DNA of 64,000 nt from Siphlonurus alternatus (lineage: Eukaryota > Arthropoda > Insecta > Ephemeroptera > Siphlonuridae). The first letter of the stretch is position 1. Each line of letters begins with the position of its first letter. The stretch spans positions 38,527,950-38,591,949 of the forward strand of contig OX463781.1 of the NCBI GenBank assembly GCA_949825025.1, written 5' to 3'. A model generated the notes under the pieces. It saw only the letters and a program-made list of their open reading frames with translations. It did no database searches and was not told the origin of the DNA. This document shows, in pieces, positions 22,552 to 34,800 of this stretch. A program made the position numbers and the translations under genes.

Positions 22552-23223
22552 AAAGATTATCATATTTATGTATGTAGCGTCATTACAAAAATGCATATAC
22601 AAATTATAAAATGACGTCAGAGGTTCATTTTTTCTAGAAATCAGCAAATATATTTTTTAATATTAAAAATATGTACGTACTGTACACTAGAGTACGCACT
22701 AGCTCATGTACGCTATGATCAATATTTATTTATTATTTAACTGCAATATTACATGAGGTTAAAGCTGGAAATTCAAGGTTTTATTTACCCGAAAGGCAAT
22801 TACATGGCATACTTTTTAATAATAAACCTTAATAATGAAAAAAGGTGTGCTGAAATAGTAAACATAATTTTACTTTATATTCTTTCCTAAATTGAAATCA
22901 AAATTATTTTTACAATTAAAACGCTATAGAAAAAAAATAATTAGTAAAATAAATTTGTCATCGTGTCTCAAAAGTGAAATTAATAAAACTGACGTTTTCA
23001 CGATTTCGAGTTTCCCAAGATTTTCGGGGTTTACTTCATATTTTTATGTAATATATCTTGTATCTGTTTTATGAAAAAACAAATTTAAATATAATGCATA
23101 ATTTCCCATCATTGTAAACATTAATTAATGTAATTAGCTGTTCAGGCATACGTTTTTTCTTTATCAAGCATACCGTACCGTTGCTTTGAAATAACCAAAT
23201 ATAAAATTAATGGAAATTTTAAT

Positions 23224-23377
23224 GGGTGCGATTCACGAAGCAGTTAGCCAGGTTTCTAACCACGTTTAGCTTAACCACGTTTAACTATACCTGTTTTACG
23301 TGTTAAACCACCTTAGTTAAACGTGGTTAAGCTAAACGTGGTTAGAAACCTGGCTAACTGCTTCGTGAATTGCGCCC
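23224..23377. mobile_element. Hairpin MITE (GGGTGCGATTCACGAAGC family)
   Basis: 154 bp that is almost entirely palindromic: left arm GGGTGCGATTCACGAAGCAG through AACCACGTTTAGC mirrors the right arm with only scattered mismatches, around a loop of roughly 25 bp. Flanks read TTTTAAT / ATTAATA, compatible with insertion at TA if AT is counted in the inverted repeat. Further copies at 27286, 31902 and 52101, and an end fragment near 63096-63126. Confidence 0.88.
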
Positions 23378-24105
23378 ATTAATATATATAATGGGAAAAT
23401 CACGTTTTAGATGATAAAAAAAACAAAATTTTATCTGCATTTGAAAAAAGTCTCATTTAAATATTGTTTTACTTTCAACTAAATATTAATTTGAATAATA
23501 TGCTACTATAATTTACATATTTATTTTTCACAATAATTATTAAAAAATTATTTAAATGCAAAAAATAAAGATAAAACAAAATTATCATAAAAATATGTGT
23601 TCATATTAAAAAAAAATGTACATATATTTTTTTTGTGGTTAAAAATAAAAAAACTGTGTAAATTTATATTGAATTATGGTACTTGCTTTGAGTCTACATG
23701 TATACATAGAAAAACTCCCTTATTATCTTGCTAGATTCATATAGTAATGATGTAGAAAAAAATTACTCTAACATGCTTATAATTTCCCACAAAATTAGAT
23801 AAACCAGGGTACATAAACTATGCAGTAATATCTTCCCCATGGCTAGATACTACTTTTAATGTTGCATTTTTTGTATCATTTATGCAGACATAGATATATG
23901 TACTCATAAATTTATGCAAGTAAAATTTAATATTGCAACATATAAATTTCGTATGTATTTTTTGTCAGACTTTGTTGAGATATATGTTTACAAATAAAGT
24001 TAACAAAACTTTAAGAGTAATATTTTCTGCACGAAGAGTTTAAAATTAATAAAATGTAGCAGTTTGGAAGTAAGTTATAATAATAAATGTGACAGTTTTA
24101 AAAGT

Positions 24106-24345
24106 TGTGGAGTGCATTGACCGGTTTTTGACAAATCACCAAAGTCAAGTAACTACGAGTTTGGTTGAATGGGTGACCATTTTTAACATAATCACGCTTC
24201 TTCCACCCAGGGTTAAATCATTGCATTTTTTCATTATGTGATTTCCATGACTTTTTACCATTGCACTTCCGGCTGAAAAAAATATGCATGGCTTCCATCC
24301 TGGTTGAAGTTTCCACGTTTCCCTCAGTCAAAGGTAATATAAAAA
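24106..24345 (+). mobile_element. 5S-rRNA-derived SINE, diverged copy
   Basis: Follows the 29673 copy: GTGGAGTGCATTGACCGG, GTTTGGTTGAATGGGTGACC, CACCCAGGGTTAAATCATTG, CCATTGCACTTCCGGCTG, and the GTTTCCACGTTTCCCTCAGT 3' domain. The 5S part is mutated. Confidence 0.72.
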
Positions 24346-24534
24346 TGTCCCCGTTTGGTTGAACTTTATTAACGTTTCAGTATATGCAATGAATGTATAT
24401 TTAAACTTATTTTGATCAAATATAAAATTTCTAAATTTATAATTCTTTTTAACGCTCGTGTTCTATTTTATCTTTACACAAATTTGCTATCCAATTGCCT
24501 AGTTTGAGGTAATGAACAAAAATAGCACTGAAAA

Positions 24535-24640
24535 TACGGTGTATATAGTTCATCAAATTTAATATTAGCTCCGGAAGTAGCCGGAAGTGTGAAGTTTGCG
24601 GACTTTGTAGCTAAATTTTGAACCTGAAAGTTTACAGAAA
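24535..24640 (-). repeat. Partial TTCCGG element
   Basis: TTAGCTCCGGAAGTAGCCGG followed by AAGTGTGAAGTTTG matches one end of the elements at 18654 and 41372; the other end is not clear. Confidence 0.45.
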
Positions 24641-24893
24641 TATTTTTATTAGAGATATCAACCTCTCTGCAAAGTATATATATAAAGTTTCCGTGTTTTG
24701 TAGTTGAGTTAAAATCCTTGTCCTTCCGGTGGTAATCTCACATTTGTTGAACTGTATGTGCGCTTTTTGAATGTCAACTGCTGAACTGGTGGAAGGCGGA
24801 GGGTGGTGACTATTTTTTTGGAGCACGAGTAAGTTTGGCATTATTTATAAAACGTTAAAAATAAAAAAAGCTGAAGCGGTTCACCTCCTTTAA

Positions 24894-25332
24894 AGGGGTA
24901 CCAAAGTGAATACTTTTTTATATATTCTGGTAGCTGTGAATTATTTTGTTATTCCTGTGGCTCAATATTTTCTTACGATGGCTAGTTATTTTACAATTAA
25001 TTTTTAAGTAAAAAAATTGAGTTGTAGGTTCGTTGGTTGCTTCAAACCGGCGCGCGGTAGCAGCAGTCGCTGATACGTCAAGAAGGGGGCGAGAGCGGGC
25101 AAGAGGAGGTTCCCGGGGGGTTCCCCCAATTCGCGGGAGATTCTCGTCGTATCAGCGACTGCTGCTGCCGCGCGCCGGTTTGAAACAACCAACGAACCTA
25201 CAACTCAATTTTTTTACTAAAAAATTAATTGTAAAATAACTAGCCATTGTACGAAAATATTGAGCCACAGGGATAACAAAATAATTCACAGCTACCAGAA
25301 TATTTAAAAAAAGTATTCACTTTGGTACCCCT
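24894..25332. mobile_element. Long-arm palindromic element with TTAA flanks
   Basis: Starts AGGGGTACCAAAGTGAATAC and ends with its reverse complement. Each arm is about 195 bp and highly similar, including the GC-rich inner part (AAACCGGCGCGCGGTAGCAG against CTGCTGCCGCGCGCCGGTTT). TTAA occurs immediately outside both ends (24890-24893 and 25333-25336), as expected for piggyBac-type target duplication. The central 60 bp is GC-rich (GTTCCCGGGGGGTTCCCCC). Confidence 0.85.
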
Positions 25333-25950
25333 TTAAGTATCCCATGCAGGAATGTTTCACTTTAAGTCTAAGTAGCTTATTCGTAAGACTTGAAGGAGTT
25401 AGAAAACAAAAAATACGCATATATTATCTTTCTCAATGAGCAAGTCATCGATAAGTCAATGCAAATATTTGCAATCGATCTGTCGCACATGTCTTTTCTT
25501 ATATAGTCTTTGCAAATTCAAAAGTTTCAATATTTCCATTTGATAAAGATAGAATTTTCAAGTTTTTCTTATAAAATGTGTCTTCAGTAAGTATATTTAT
25601 TATTTTCTTCATACATACTGAAATTGATATAAAAATTGTTGTTCACGATGAAAAGAGTCAGCTATATTACCGATATATTACATACACTTTCACACATAAA
25701 TATTAGATACTTAATAGATTTCAGTATTTTTATTTTCACCTTTTAGTAAGGACTTTTTAAGATTCAGCACATTATTATTACATTGTGCACCTTATTTCCA
25801 GTACATTTTGCACTTTTTAGTCCAAATTTTGTACAGAATTAAATGGAATCAATTTAAGTACTAAAATTGTCCTTAGGTTAAGTATAACAAAGATAAGTGT
25901 GTTAGATCATTTCATGTTGTTTTTAACAAGTAGTCGTATATGTTGTTGGA

Positions 25951-26523
<573 letters not shown>

Positions 26524-26790
26524 TTAAATTTAATTGCTACAAAATATTTTGTGCGTACACGCGCGATTATTTCAATCTTGGTGGTAAGTGGCGCGGCTTA
26601 AAGGGGTCTGTTGGGATAATGGATGTCGGTGACCTCCACCCCTCTGTACCTCCTCTAACCCTCGGTCTGGCGTGTGAGAGCAAGACAAATGTTTTAGTAG
26701 AGCTACACATAATTTACACCATGTGGGACAGCATGATTTTTAGCCCAGTTCTCGCATTGACACTCAGCCTATACTCTCTATAGCAGTTAC

Positions 26791-26860
26791 ATTTAAGGCG
26801 GATTTACATGGTAATTTTTATCATGTGACGCGAAGTGAATAATGCGCACTTCTGTAGTGT
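26791..26860 (+). repeat. GGCGGATT-family MITE fragment
   Basis: TTAAGGCGGATTTACATGG followed within 20 bp by the opposite internal part (TCATGTGACGCGAAGTGAATAATGCGCACTT pieces); most of the interior is deleted. Confidence 0.6.
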
Positions 26861-27153
26861 CGTGTTATTTAATTGTTTGCTTTACCAAAGACTGTAATGA
26901 CGTCAAAGGCATTGCAAAATGAGCCTCCATGATGCAGGTCGTAATATTTAAATCTCTATTTTAGACAATCATAATAAGGTGCTAAAGGAATTAAATCGAG
27001 AAAAAAAAATCAATTTTCTCTTTCGCACGTTTAAGATATTAAAAAAAAAAGAACTCATTAATCAATTGGGTATTTTTCAATTTAACATAATATGTTTATT
27101 CGTTCATCAAATCTCCTTGAAAATTTTTCCTTAATTGACAAGAAATAGCATCA

Positions 27154-27540
27154 GCCCGAGTTGAAATAAATTTCATCTTTTATTCAATATTAAGCTCTCT
27201 CTTCGTCTAATTTCCTCTTATTTTGCGCCATTAGAGGAAAAAAACAAGATTACTAGATTATTGCGCATAAAATGTTAGAAATATTGGGGGCGATTCATGA
27301 AAGAGTTATCCAGAAAATTAACCAGCTTTCTCAATAACCGCGGTTAGCGCCAGCCTATATTCTATGACACTAAATTTGGTTAGTGAGAAACCTGGATAAC
27401 TCCCTTCGTGAATTACGACCATTGTCTCCATTTCATCCTCACGTTGAGCGAGGAGGAAATAAGCTATGCTTTAGAGGTTAAAAGATTAGGTTTTATACGC
27501 TTAAAGGATGAGTTGAAGACGTAATGTTTCAACTAAGGAG
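27154..27540 (-). repeat. R300 element, copy 5, interrupted by a hairpin MITE
   Basis: Family landmarks run CCCGAGTTGAAATAAATTTC, TTTTGCGCCATTAGAGG, AAAATGTTAGAAATATT, then a 135 bp insertion, then ATTGTCTCCATTTCATCCTC, ACGTTGAGCGAGGAGGAAAT and TGAGTTGAAGACGTAATG. Intact copies read directly from AAATATT to GTCTCCAT. Confidence 0.85.
27286..27420. mobile_element. Hairpin MITE nested in R300
   Basis: Starts GGGGGCGATTCATGAAAGAG and ends CTTCGTGAATTACGACC; interior AACCAGCTTTCTCAATAACC and GTGAGAAACCTGGATAAC match the 23224 family with changes. The bases ATT flank both sides, and uninterrupted R300 copies have a single ATT here. Confidence 0.85.
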
Positions 27541-27694
27541 TGTATTTATACTTTGAAGGTAACGTAAATTTTCCTAAAAACGACTGTGCAAGTTAAAGCA
27601 AATTAAACACAGTGCCACTATAAACATTCTGATTTTCAATGAAAGTTATTTGTAAAAGGTCAGGAATTGTTATTAAGTTATATACTATACCAGT

Positions 27695-27984
27695 ACACAC
27701 TTAACTTTAAGATGCTGAATTTTTCAGTACAAAATTGTTCCAATTTCGTCTTACATCCAGCACTTTTGACCTATAAAAACACTTAATCCAAGTACAAATT
27801 TGGTACTGAAAAATGGGAGTAAAAAAAAGTACCAAAAATTGACTCTCTTTTTTTTTTCAGTATCAAATTTGTACTTGGATTAAGTGTTTTATAGGTCAAA
27901 AGTACTGGATGTAAGACGAAATTGGAACAATTTTGTACTGACATAAAGTACTGAAACCAATTCAGCATCTAAAAATTTAGTGTG
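27695..27984. repeat. Palindromic MITE-like element
   Basis: Arms of about 120 bp: GATGCTGAATTTTTCAGTAC, CCAATTTCGTCTTACATCCA and AAGTACAAATTTGGTACTG are each mirrored on the right (CAAATTTGTACTTGGATTAA, GGATGTAAGACGAAATTGGA, ATTCAGCATC). CACACT/AGTGTG are at the outer edges. Confidence 0.82.
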
Positions 27985-28578
27985 ATGAAATTTCAACTTT
28001 GAACTCCCCTATTGAATTTTAAAAACATGACCTTTTCCGTTATAAAGAATTGATATTATGCCAGGGGTACTAAAACTATATGATAAAAAAAGACAAAAAG
28101 TAGAGAGCTCTTAATTAAAAATTATAAAATATAAACAAAAATTTGATGGCAAATCGATTTTTATAATATGCTTTAAAAAAATAGCTTGTATCACAATGTT
28201 TCCTAAAAAAAAATAAAAAAATATACTCAATAAAAAACAAAACAAAATGACAAAATATAAGCTGTGTTTTATTTGTAAATATTTTTTAATCATGAGATAT
28301 TTTGTCATTCATTGCTTTGTGAAAGTAGAAATGTTGTTGATCTATAGAATTAGAAGCATTCATCGTTCGGATAATTATTCACACACAATATGACTATGTT
28401 TTTTTGTTTGATTGTTTTTTGTTTTATATAAAATGAGATATATATTTTATATATCCACCAATTCAAATCACACTCTGCAATTGTACAAATATTAGTCTAT
28501 AGTATAATAAAATTATATAGTATTACATAGTAATTATTATAATATGGGTAAAATAATAGACGCTTTTTAATTAATTAA

Positions 28579-28847
28579 CCCTAGCATTAACATCAAGGTA
28601 ATTTTTTGTTTGTCACACGCTTTACCAAGGGGAGGGGGTAGGGGGGGTTGAAACGACCCGCTGTTTAAATCACATTTAAAAAAAAGTTGAGTTTTTTCTT
28701 TAATAATTTTTTTGCGGAAATACATTGCTGGGTGGCTAACTAGGGATTAAAAGTTTTTTTTAGATTTTTCGGGTGAATTTTTTTACAATTTTTCCCGCTT
28801 TTGAAGATTTACGGGTCGTATCGACCCCCACTTTGGATATTCTAGGG
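28579..28847. mobile_element. piggyBac-type MITE with TTAA target duplication
   Basis: Ends CCCTAGCATTAACATC and CTAGGG, immediately flanked by TTAA at 28575-28578 and 28848-28851. Subterminal GAAACGACCCG and GGGTCGTATCGACCC motifs are also in inverted relationship. CCCTAG/CTAGGG ends with TTAA duplications are characteristic of piggyBac elements; no transposase remains in the 269 bp. Confidence 0.8.
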
Positions 28848-29454
28848 TTAATATAACAATTAAATCAATAATTGTTATATATTATTATAATTAAGAAAAC
28901 ATGTTGAAATTATTTAAATTTTTAATAGAGTATTAAATTTTATACAACGATTATATAATTTTATAGATAATTTAGCTTTTGTGGTTTAGTTTTAAAGTGT
29001 TGATAATTAAATTATAACAGAGGGATGTGACAAAGTTTTAATGTTACAGCTTTTAAAACATTATAAGTGTCTTTAAAGCTGACGGTTTAATAATTTTGAA
29101 ACTTTATTGACTTCCTAGCATGGTTCCTTTTAAGAGAAGAGAGCTTGGTAAAGGTATATACGAGTCAGTTAGTTCCATTTGTGATAAGGTTCATATTCTA
29201 TTGATAAGAAAGTGAACAAACAACCTTATTGAAATGGTTAAAAGTGGTTTATATGCAGGCGGTATTCTGGCCACGCTTCGGTTCGTTGTGGACGCTATCA
29301 CTCTCCCTTTTTCCGGCGCTGATCAAAGACACACACTCACTTTCTATCCTTCTCTATTTCCCTTTCTATAAACCTTACACGTGTCTTTACTCACACGTGC
29401 ATCTCAGCACGTCGTAGGTGATTACTTCTCGCCAAACACTTTTACATTGTCACT

Positions 29455-29561
<107 letters not shown>

Positions 29562-29672
29562 ATATCTCCAACACTGCAGTAGTATATAATATGATAGCCT
29601 AAAAATGGTCTGAAGTTTTTGAGAGTGCAGTGCTTCCACAAGTATTATAAAAAATCACATAGCAGGTAAAAA

Positions 29673-29955
29673 GGTGTGGCGCATTGCGTTTGACCGGGTC
29701 TCGTCAGATCACTGAAGTGAAGCAACGCCGAGCGTGGTTAGTAGTTGGATGAGTGACCATTTTCAACAAAAGCCACGCTTCCCACCCAGGGGTAAAACGT
29801 TGCGCTTTTCTACTATATGTGCATGGCTTCACTGCTTTAGACCATTGCACTTTCGGTTCATTGACAAAAGCTGGCTGAGGTTTCCAAGTTTCTTTTAGTC
29901 GCAGGCAAATGCCGGGATGGTTTACATGGCCATAGCCGCCCTCGTTCCGAAAGAG
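29673..29955 (+). mobile_element. 5S-rRNA-derived SINE, best-preserved copy
   Basis: The head resembles 5S rRNA: GACCGGGTCTCGTCAGATCA, GAAGTGAAGCAACGCCGAGC and GTGGTTAGTAGTTGGATGAG followed by TGACC, matching the order of the 5S internal promoter. The body has CCACCCAGGGGTAAAACGTT and CCATTGCACTTTCGGTTC, and the 3' domain has GGTTTCCAAGTTTC, GGCAAATGCCGGGATGG and GGCCATAGCCGCCCTCG, shared with the tRNA-SINE at 1333. Transcription would be pol III type 1; it lies antisense in the large intron. Confidence 0.9.
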
Positions 29956-31901
29956 ACTGCGAAACGCTTACGTAAGTTAGGGTTTCGGAAGGTTTGGGGT
30001 TTCAATGTAGTATATGTAATTAGAAGTATACTGAATGGGGTTTGATAAAAAAAATTTATTTTGAAAAAATTACTTTATTTTTGTGTTCTATTAATTTTAG
30101 TGTATTAATCGAAAGAAACACAATGAGCTAGAGGCATGATTTAATTCTGTATTCCTCTCAATTTATATAATTTTCCTTGCATGATACTGAGAAAAAAAAT
30201 TATGTTTGAATAAGCAAAAAAATAACACAAAGAATAACATGCATTATTATTTATTTTATTAAAATATATGTGTAGAAAACAATCGATTGTTATTTTTTTT
30301 TTTTTTACTCTCTAAATGAAAATGTACGTAAATATTGTCATAACTTCTATCCATGCAAATATGCAATAAAAATCATGCAGATCGTCCATTGATATCATAT
30401 AGGTTATATACTCTAAGTTTATTGAAGACAATATTTTATGAATGAAAAGCTGGTAGTTTAGTACAAATTGGAGAAAAATAAGCTAAATCTGTGTGATAGG
30501 TTCACTTCATACATAATCTAGTGATCACAATTTCGAGACCTTACTGTGATCTCTCAGTTCAAGCAGGGAATACCAGGGAATAACATAATATGTAGCATAA
30601 TCTTTTCTTTTTAAGGTAGCCAATTTGTTGTGCTATCGTCATTACTACAAATTACATAGTGGAAGCAATATGATAATGAAATTCCTGCCTGCCTTATTGG
30701 GGCACTGAAGTCAATTTTGAAGCCTTTTTTTTTTTACTTTTTTGCTGTAAAATACTTTTTTTTCCCTAATATTTTAATCAAAAGTTCTATACTCTGCTAG
30801 CTAAAATAATTTCCGATTTACAGCTGATACAGTTGATTCTCCTATACAAATAATATTGTAGCATTCCACATTTGATCGTGCTCCTTTTGTATGATTTTAA
30901 CCTTGAAGCGCCGTTGCACGCGACTCATATTATCAATTTACACTTCGATCTCAGCAAAAAAGTGCTCTACCATCATAACTGTACCATAGGAGGCGATTTT
31001 CAACACAAATTTTGCGCACTTTTTATATAATTTTCATTACTAGCGCCAATATATTTTAAAAAAAAAAAGGATAAAAAATTCATAATTTAATCGCTCTCAC
31101 AAGTCAGTGAATGTGTTTGAAGCATAAAATGTTTGCAAGAGCGTTAAAAGCACAATGTTTGAGCCATATGACACAAAAATTTTGGTGGTCCATATATTAA
31201 TTATAATAATGAAATAAAAATTATTGTAAATACTATTTTTTTTTTACTCCATTTACACCAAAAACTTGTATTATTTTATGTTTATATTTCAAAAGTTTTA
31301 CAATGTTTATTCAGTTATCTTCATAGTTAAATGAACAAGTGAAATACATCACATGGAATTTGACGTTTGTTTAGAAAGAAGCGTATTTTCGCTCACTTCT
31401 CAGTCAATCAATTTAACACGTCTGTTAGACTCATATCAGCGGCAAGCCATGAATATTTCACCGTGGCGTCAAAAGAAGCAAGTAAGAGGAAGAAAAAGAG
31501 CGTCTAAAAAGTTTACGAACAAGTTAAAGTAGAAAAAAATGAGTAAAAATCATGGCAGTGTACAGGTGCAAAGTGTCACAGTACCCATCACATACAACGA
31601 GGTGACACAAACTTTCGCAAGAATATTGTAGTGCAAAGAAAAAAAATTAAAAAGAAAAATTGTGTTCTTATTCTCTTTCTATAGTACTGAAAGTTTTATT
31701 TCTTTAAAAAAAAAACTTGGTATTGTTTGTAAATATGTTATAAATGTCACCACAAATGGTTTTCAATCCTTAATAGCAAAAAAAAAAAAAAATAAAAAAA
31801 AAAATAAAAAACGGTTAAAAATGTTATTTTAATTACTGCCGTGTGCTCAAAAAGATGATAATTTATTTAAAAATTAATTAAAAGGGTGATAATGTGATAA
31901 T

Positions 31902-32042
31902 GGGTGCGATTCACGAAGCAGTTAGCCAGGTTTCCAACTACGTTTAGCTTAACCACGTTTAACTATACCTGTTTTACGGGTTAAATAACCCGGGTTAAAC
32001 GTGGTTAGAATCATATGGCTAACTGCTTCATGAATCGCGCCC
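31902..32042. mobile_element. Hairpin MITE (GGGTGCGATTCACGAAGC family)
   Basis: Starts GGGTGCGATTCACGAAGCAG and ends GCTTCATGAATCGCGCCC; arms carry ACGTTTAGCTTAACCACGTT and TTAAACGTGGTTAG. Flanks GATA-A and A-TATA fit a TA duplication. Confidence 0.87.
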
Positions 32043-32049
32043 AATATAT

Positions 32050-32261
32050 ATCGTCCCTCCTTCGCAATAATGTGCTATCTGCTTGCCACGATTTTGTTGT
32101 AATAATGAGCTATTTGCTATTTCAGGTGATCGCAATTATAAGCTTTATTTTACACCTATTTACAGCTCATTATTTTGCGTTCACCTGAAATACTAGATAG
32201 CTCCATTATTGCAATAAAATCGTAGTAAGCAGATAGCTCATTATTCCGGACGATGGACGAT
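32050..32261. mobile_element. Palindromic MITE directly next to the hairpin MITE
   Basis: Ends TCGTCCCTCCTTCGCAATAA and (reverse complement) TCGTCCATCGTCCGGAATAA; both arms then carry a TGAGCTATCTGCTT-like motif, ACGATTTT, and a second GAGCTATTTGC / CTAGATAGCTC pair. The loop is an ATTTTACACC stretch. Confidence 0.82.
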
Positions 32262-32807
32262 TTATCAGTAAAAATAATAGTTTACTATTGAAAATAATCC
32301 ATTAAAGAGTTCTTGTATTTTTACTGAAATCACTGTCACTGTGATATATTTTTATAAATGCATTACTTGACAAAAAAAAGGTTAGAATTTAATATCTTTA
32401 AGGAAGAATTTTAGTATCTTTGCGTGTCATGGAACGATGATGCGCCTTTGAGAGACTAATTGAGGGAGGGGTCCGTTTGAAAGGGGGGAAAGGTCGGTGT
32501 ATATTGGCTGGAAAGAGAGGATAAGGAAGAAGGACTGTTCCCGACTATCAGGCGTTACCGAGCCGCCTGCAAGACAAACGATCGGCCATTACCGCCTCCC
32601 AACAAAGCATCTTGACCGCTAACTGTTTACGTCCTGCTACGGACCGTGATCTACAACATGCCCCCGTGACCACACGCTTCTAAAAGTGAAATATAACTTA
32701 TTTTCATTCGCACAAAATAAGAAAATAAGTCTTAATTTTTTTACGTAAAAACTTTTCATTGCGTATAATTGAATTAATGATATTATTAAATAACAAATGA
32801 GGTTTAA

Positions 32808-33150
32808 GCGTGGCGCAGTGCATTGTCAGGTTTTAGATATATCACCGATATCAAGCAACGTCGAGCGTGGTTATTATTTATATAGGTGACCGTTTCAAGT
32901 AAAAATTTTGATGCTTCCTCCCTGGGGTAAATTTATCTCACTTTCCACCCAGTGCAGTGATGTGCTTGTGTGTGGTTCCCCAGGCTTTGGACATCACTTT
33001 GGTCCATTGATAAAAAGTAGAGGTGTTCGTCCCGACTGAGGTTTTCCACGGTTCCCTCAGTCTTACTACAGGGAATGCTGGGACGTGTTAGATGCGTAAC
33101 AGGCCGTGGCCACCATTCCTTCCCTACCTTATCCCTACCCATTACCCCGC
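32808..33150 (+). mobile_element. 5S-rRNA-derived SINE
   Basis: GCGTGGCGCAGTGCATTGTC, CAAGCAACGTCGAGCGTGG, ATAGGTGACC, TCCCTGGGGTAAATTTATCT, then a longer 3' domain than the other copies: TGAGGTTTTCCACGGTTCCC, AGGGAATGCTGGGACG and GGCCGTGGCCACCATTCC, ending TATCCCTACCC. A minus-strand ORF here is a shadow. Confidence 0.85.
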
Positions 33151-34379
33151 CAGTAAAATTATTTCTAATAGTGTCCGAAATGTTTTAAAATTATAACTTT
33201 TGTCCTAGCCTCGAAGTTCAGAACTGTTAATTTTACCATCACCTAAAATGTTATCAAAGTTATTTCGTAATAAGCAAAACTTGCTAAGGAGTAAAATACA
33301 CTTTACTTCAGAGAGTAAGTTAATGGAAGAATTTAAGAAATTAGGTACACTTAAAAATTGAATGATTGAGTTGACCCTCTAGTTTTAAGTGAACTTCTCA
33401 AACTCATCATCATTATGTACTTCTGTATGAGTCTAATTCCACATCTCTGCAGAATTCGTTCAGCATGGCTGCTGTCTTTAGCCCCTGCTGCGTATGCAAC
33501 CGTTGTAGCATTTGTGTCCCTCTGGTTGCATATCTAAAATCCTGCAGGCATTTAACGACCTTTAATTCCCGAAGGTATAAATTAATATCACACGTAAAAC
33601 TGATTGAAAAGTTTGTCCTTATCTCCCCCCCCCCTCGCCTTACTAAAACAGTTGTATTGAATAATCAGAACATTGAATTAAGAAAGTTTTATTTCACATT
33701 TAAAAAATAACTTTAAATACTTTCTGGATATGTGTATTTATAAATTATTAGTTTTAGAAAAGCTAATGTTAATTAGAATTAAGTATGTAATTTATTTTAT
33801 ATAACAATTGACGTGATACATTGTGTACAGCCTATAATCAAAATACAAATTTGAATTTGAAATATAATTTAGTTCTACTTTTGAATCTAAAATAAAACAG
33901 TCTCATTATGATAATTGATTATACTTACAAAACAACAAATTATAATATTAAAAATAATCTATGCTTTTAAAATCTGGTTTAAATTTACAGTATTACTCAT
34001 AAAATTGCAATACAGTTTCATTATACTTTAGGATAAAATAGTGTATTTTTTTTAACATTGTATAGATTATATTATCTCCACTCAGTTTTAAACTATTTTG
34101 TGTTTATTTTTATTGTATTTTGTTAAAGAAATAAACATTTATCCAAAAACATATATATAAAAATTAATCATATAAAAATTACCATATTAAAATTTATATA
34201 ATTTATAACATTTTTTTTATAATAAAAATAAATCTATTGTTCCTTAGAGTTTATGAAGCGTAACATCTCCCATTTATTTGAATGTCGTCTGAGAAGGCTG
34301 AGGAATGACTCGCGACCCTCCATGCTGAATCTGTGATGGAGCAGCGTTAAGTAGCGTAATTTATCTCCTGGGTGACGAG

Positions 34380-34800
<421 letters not shown>

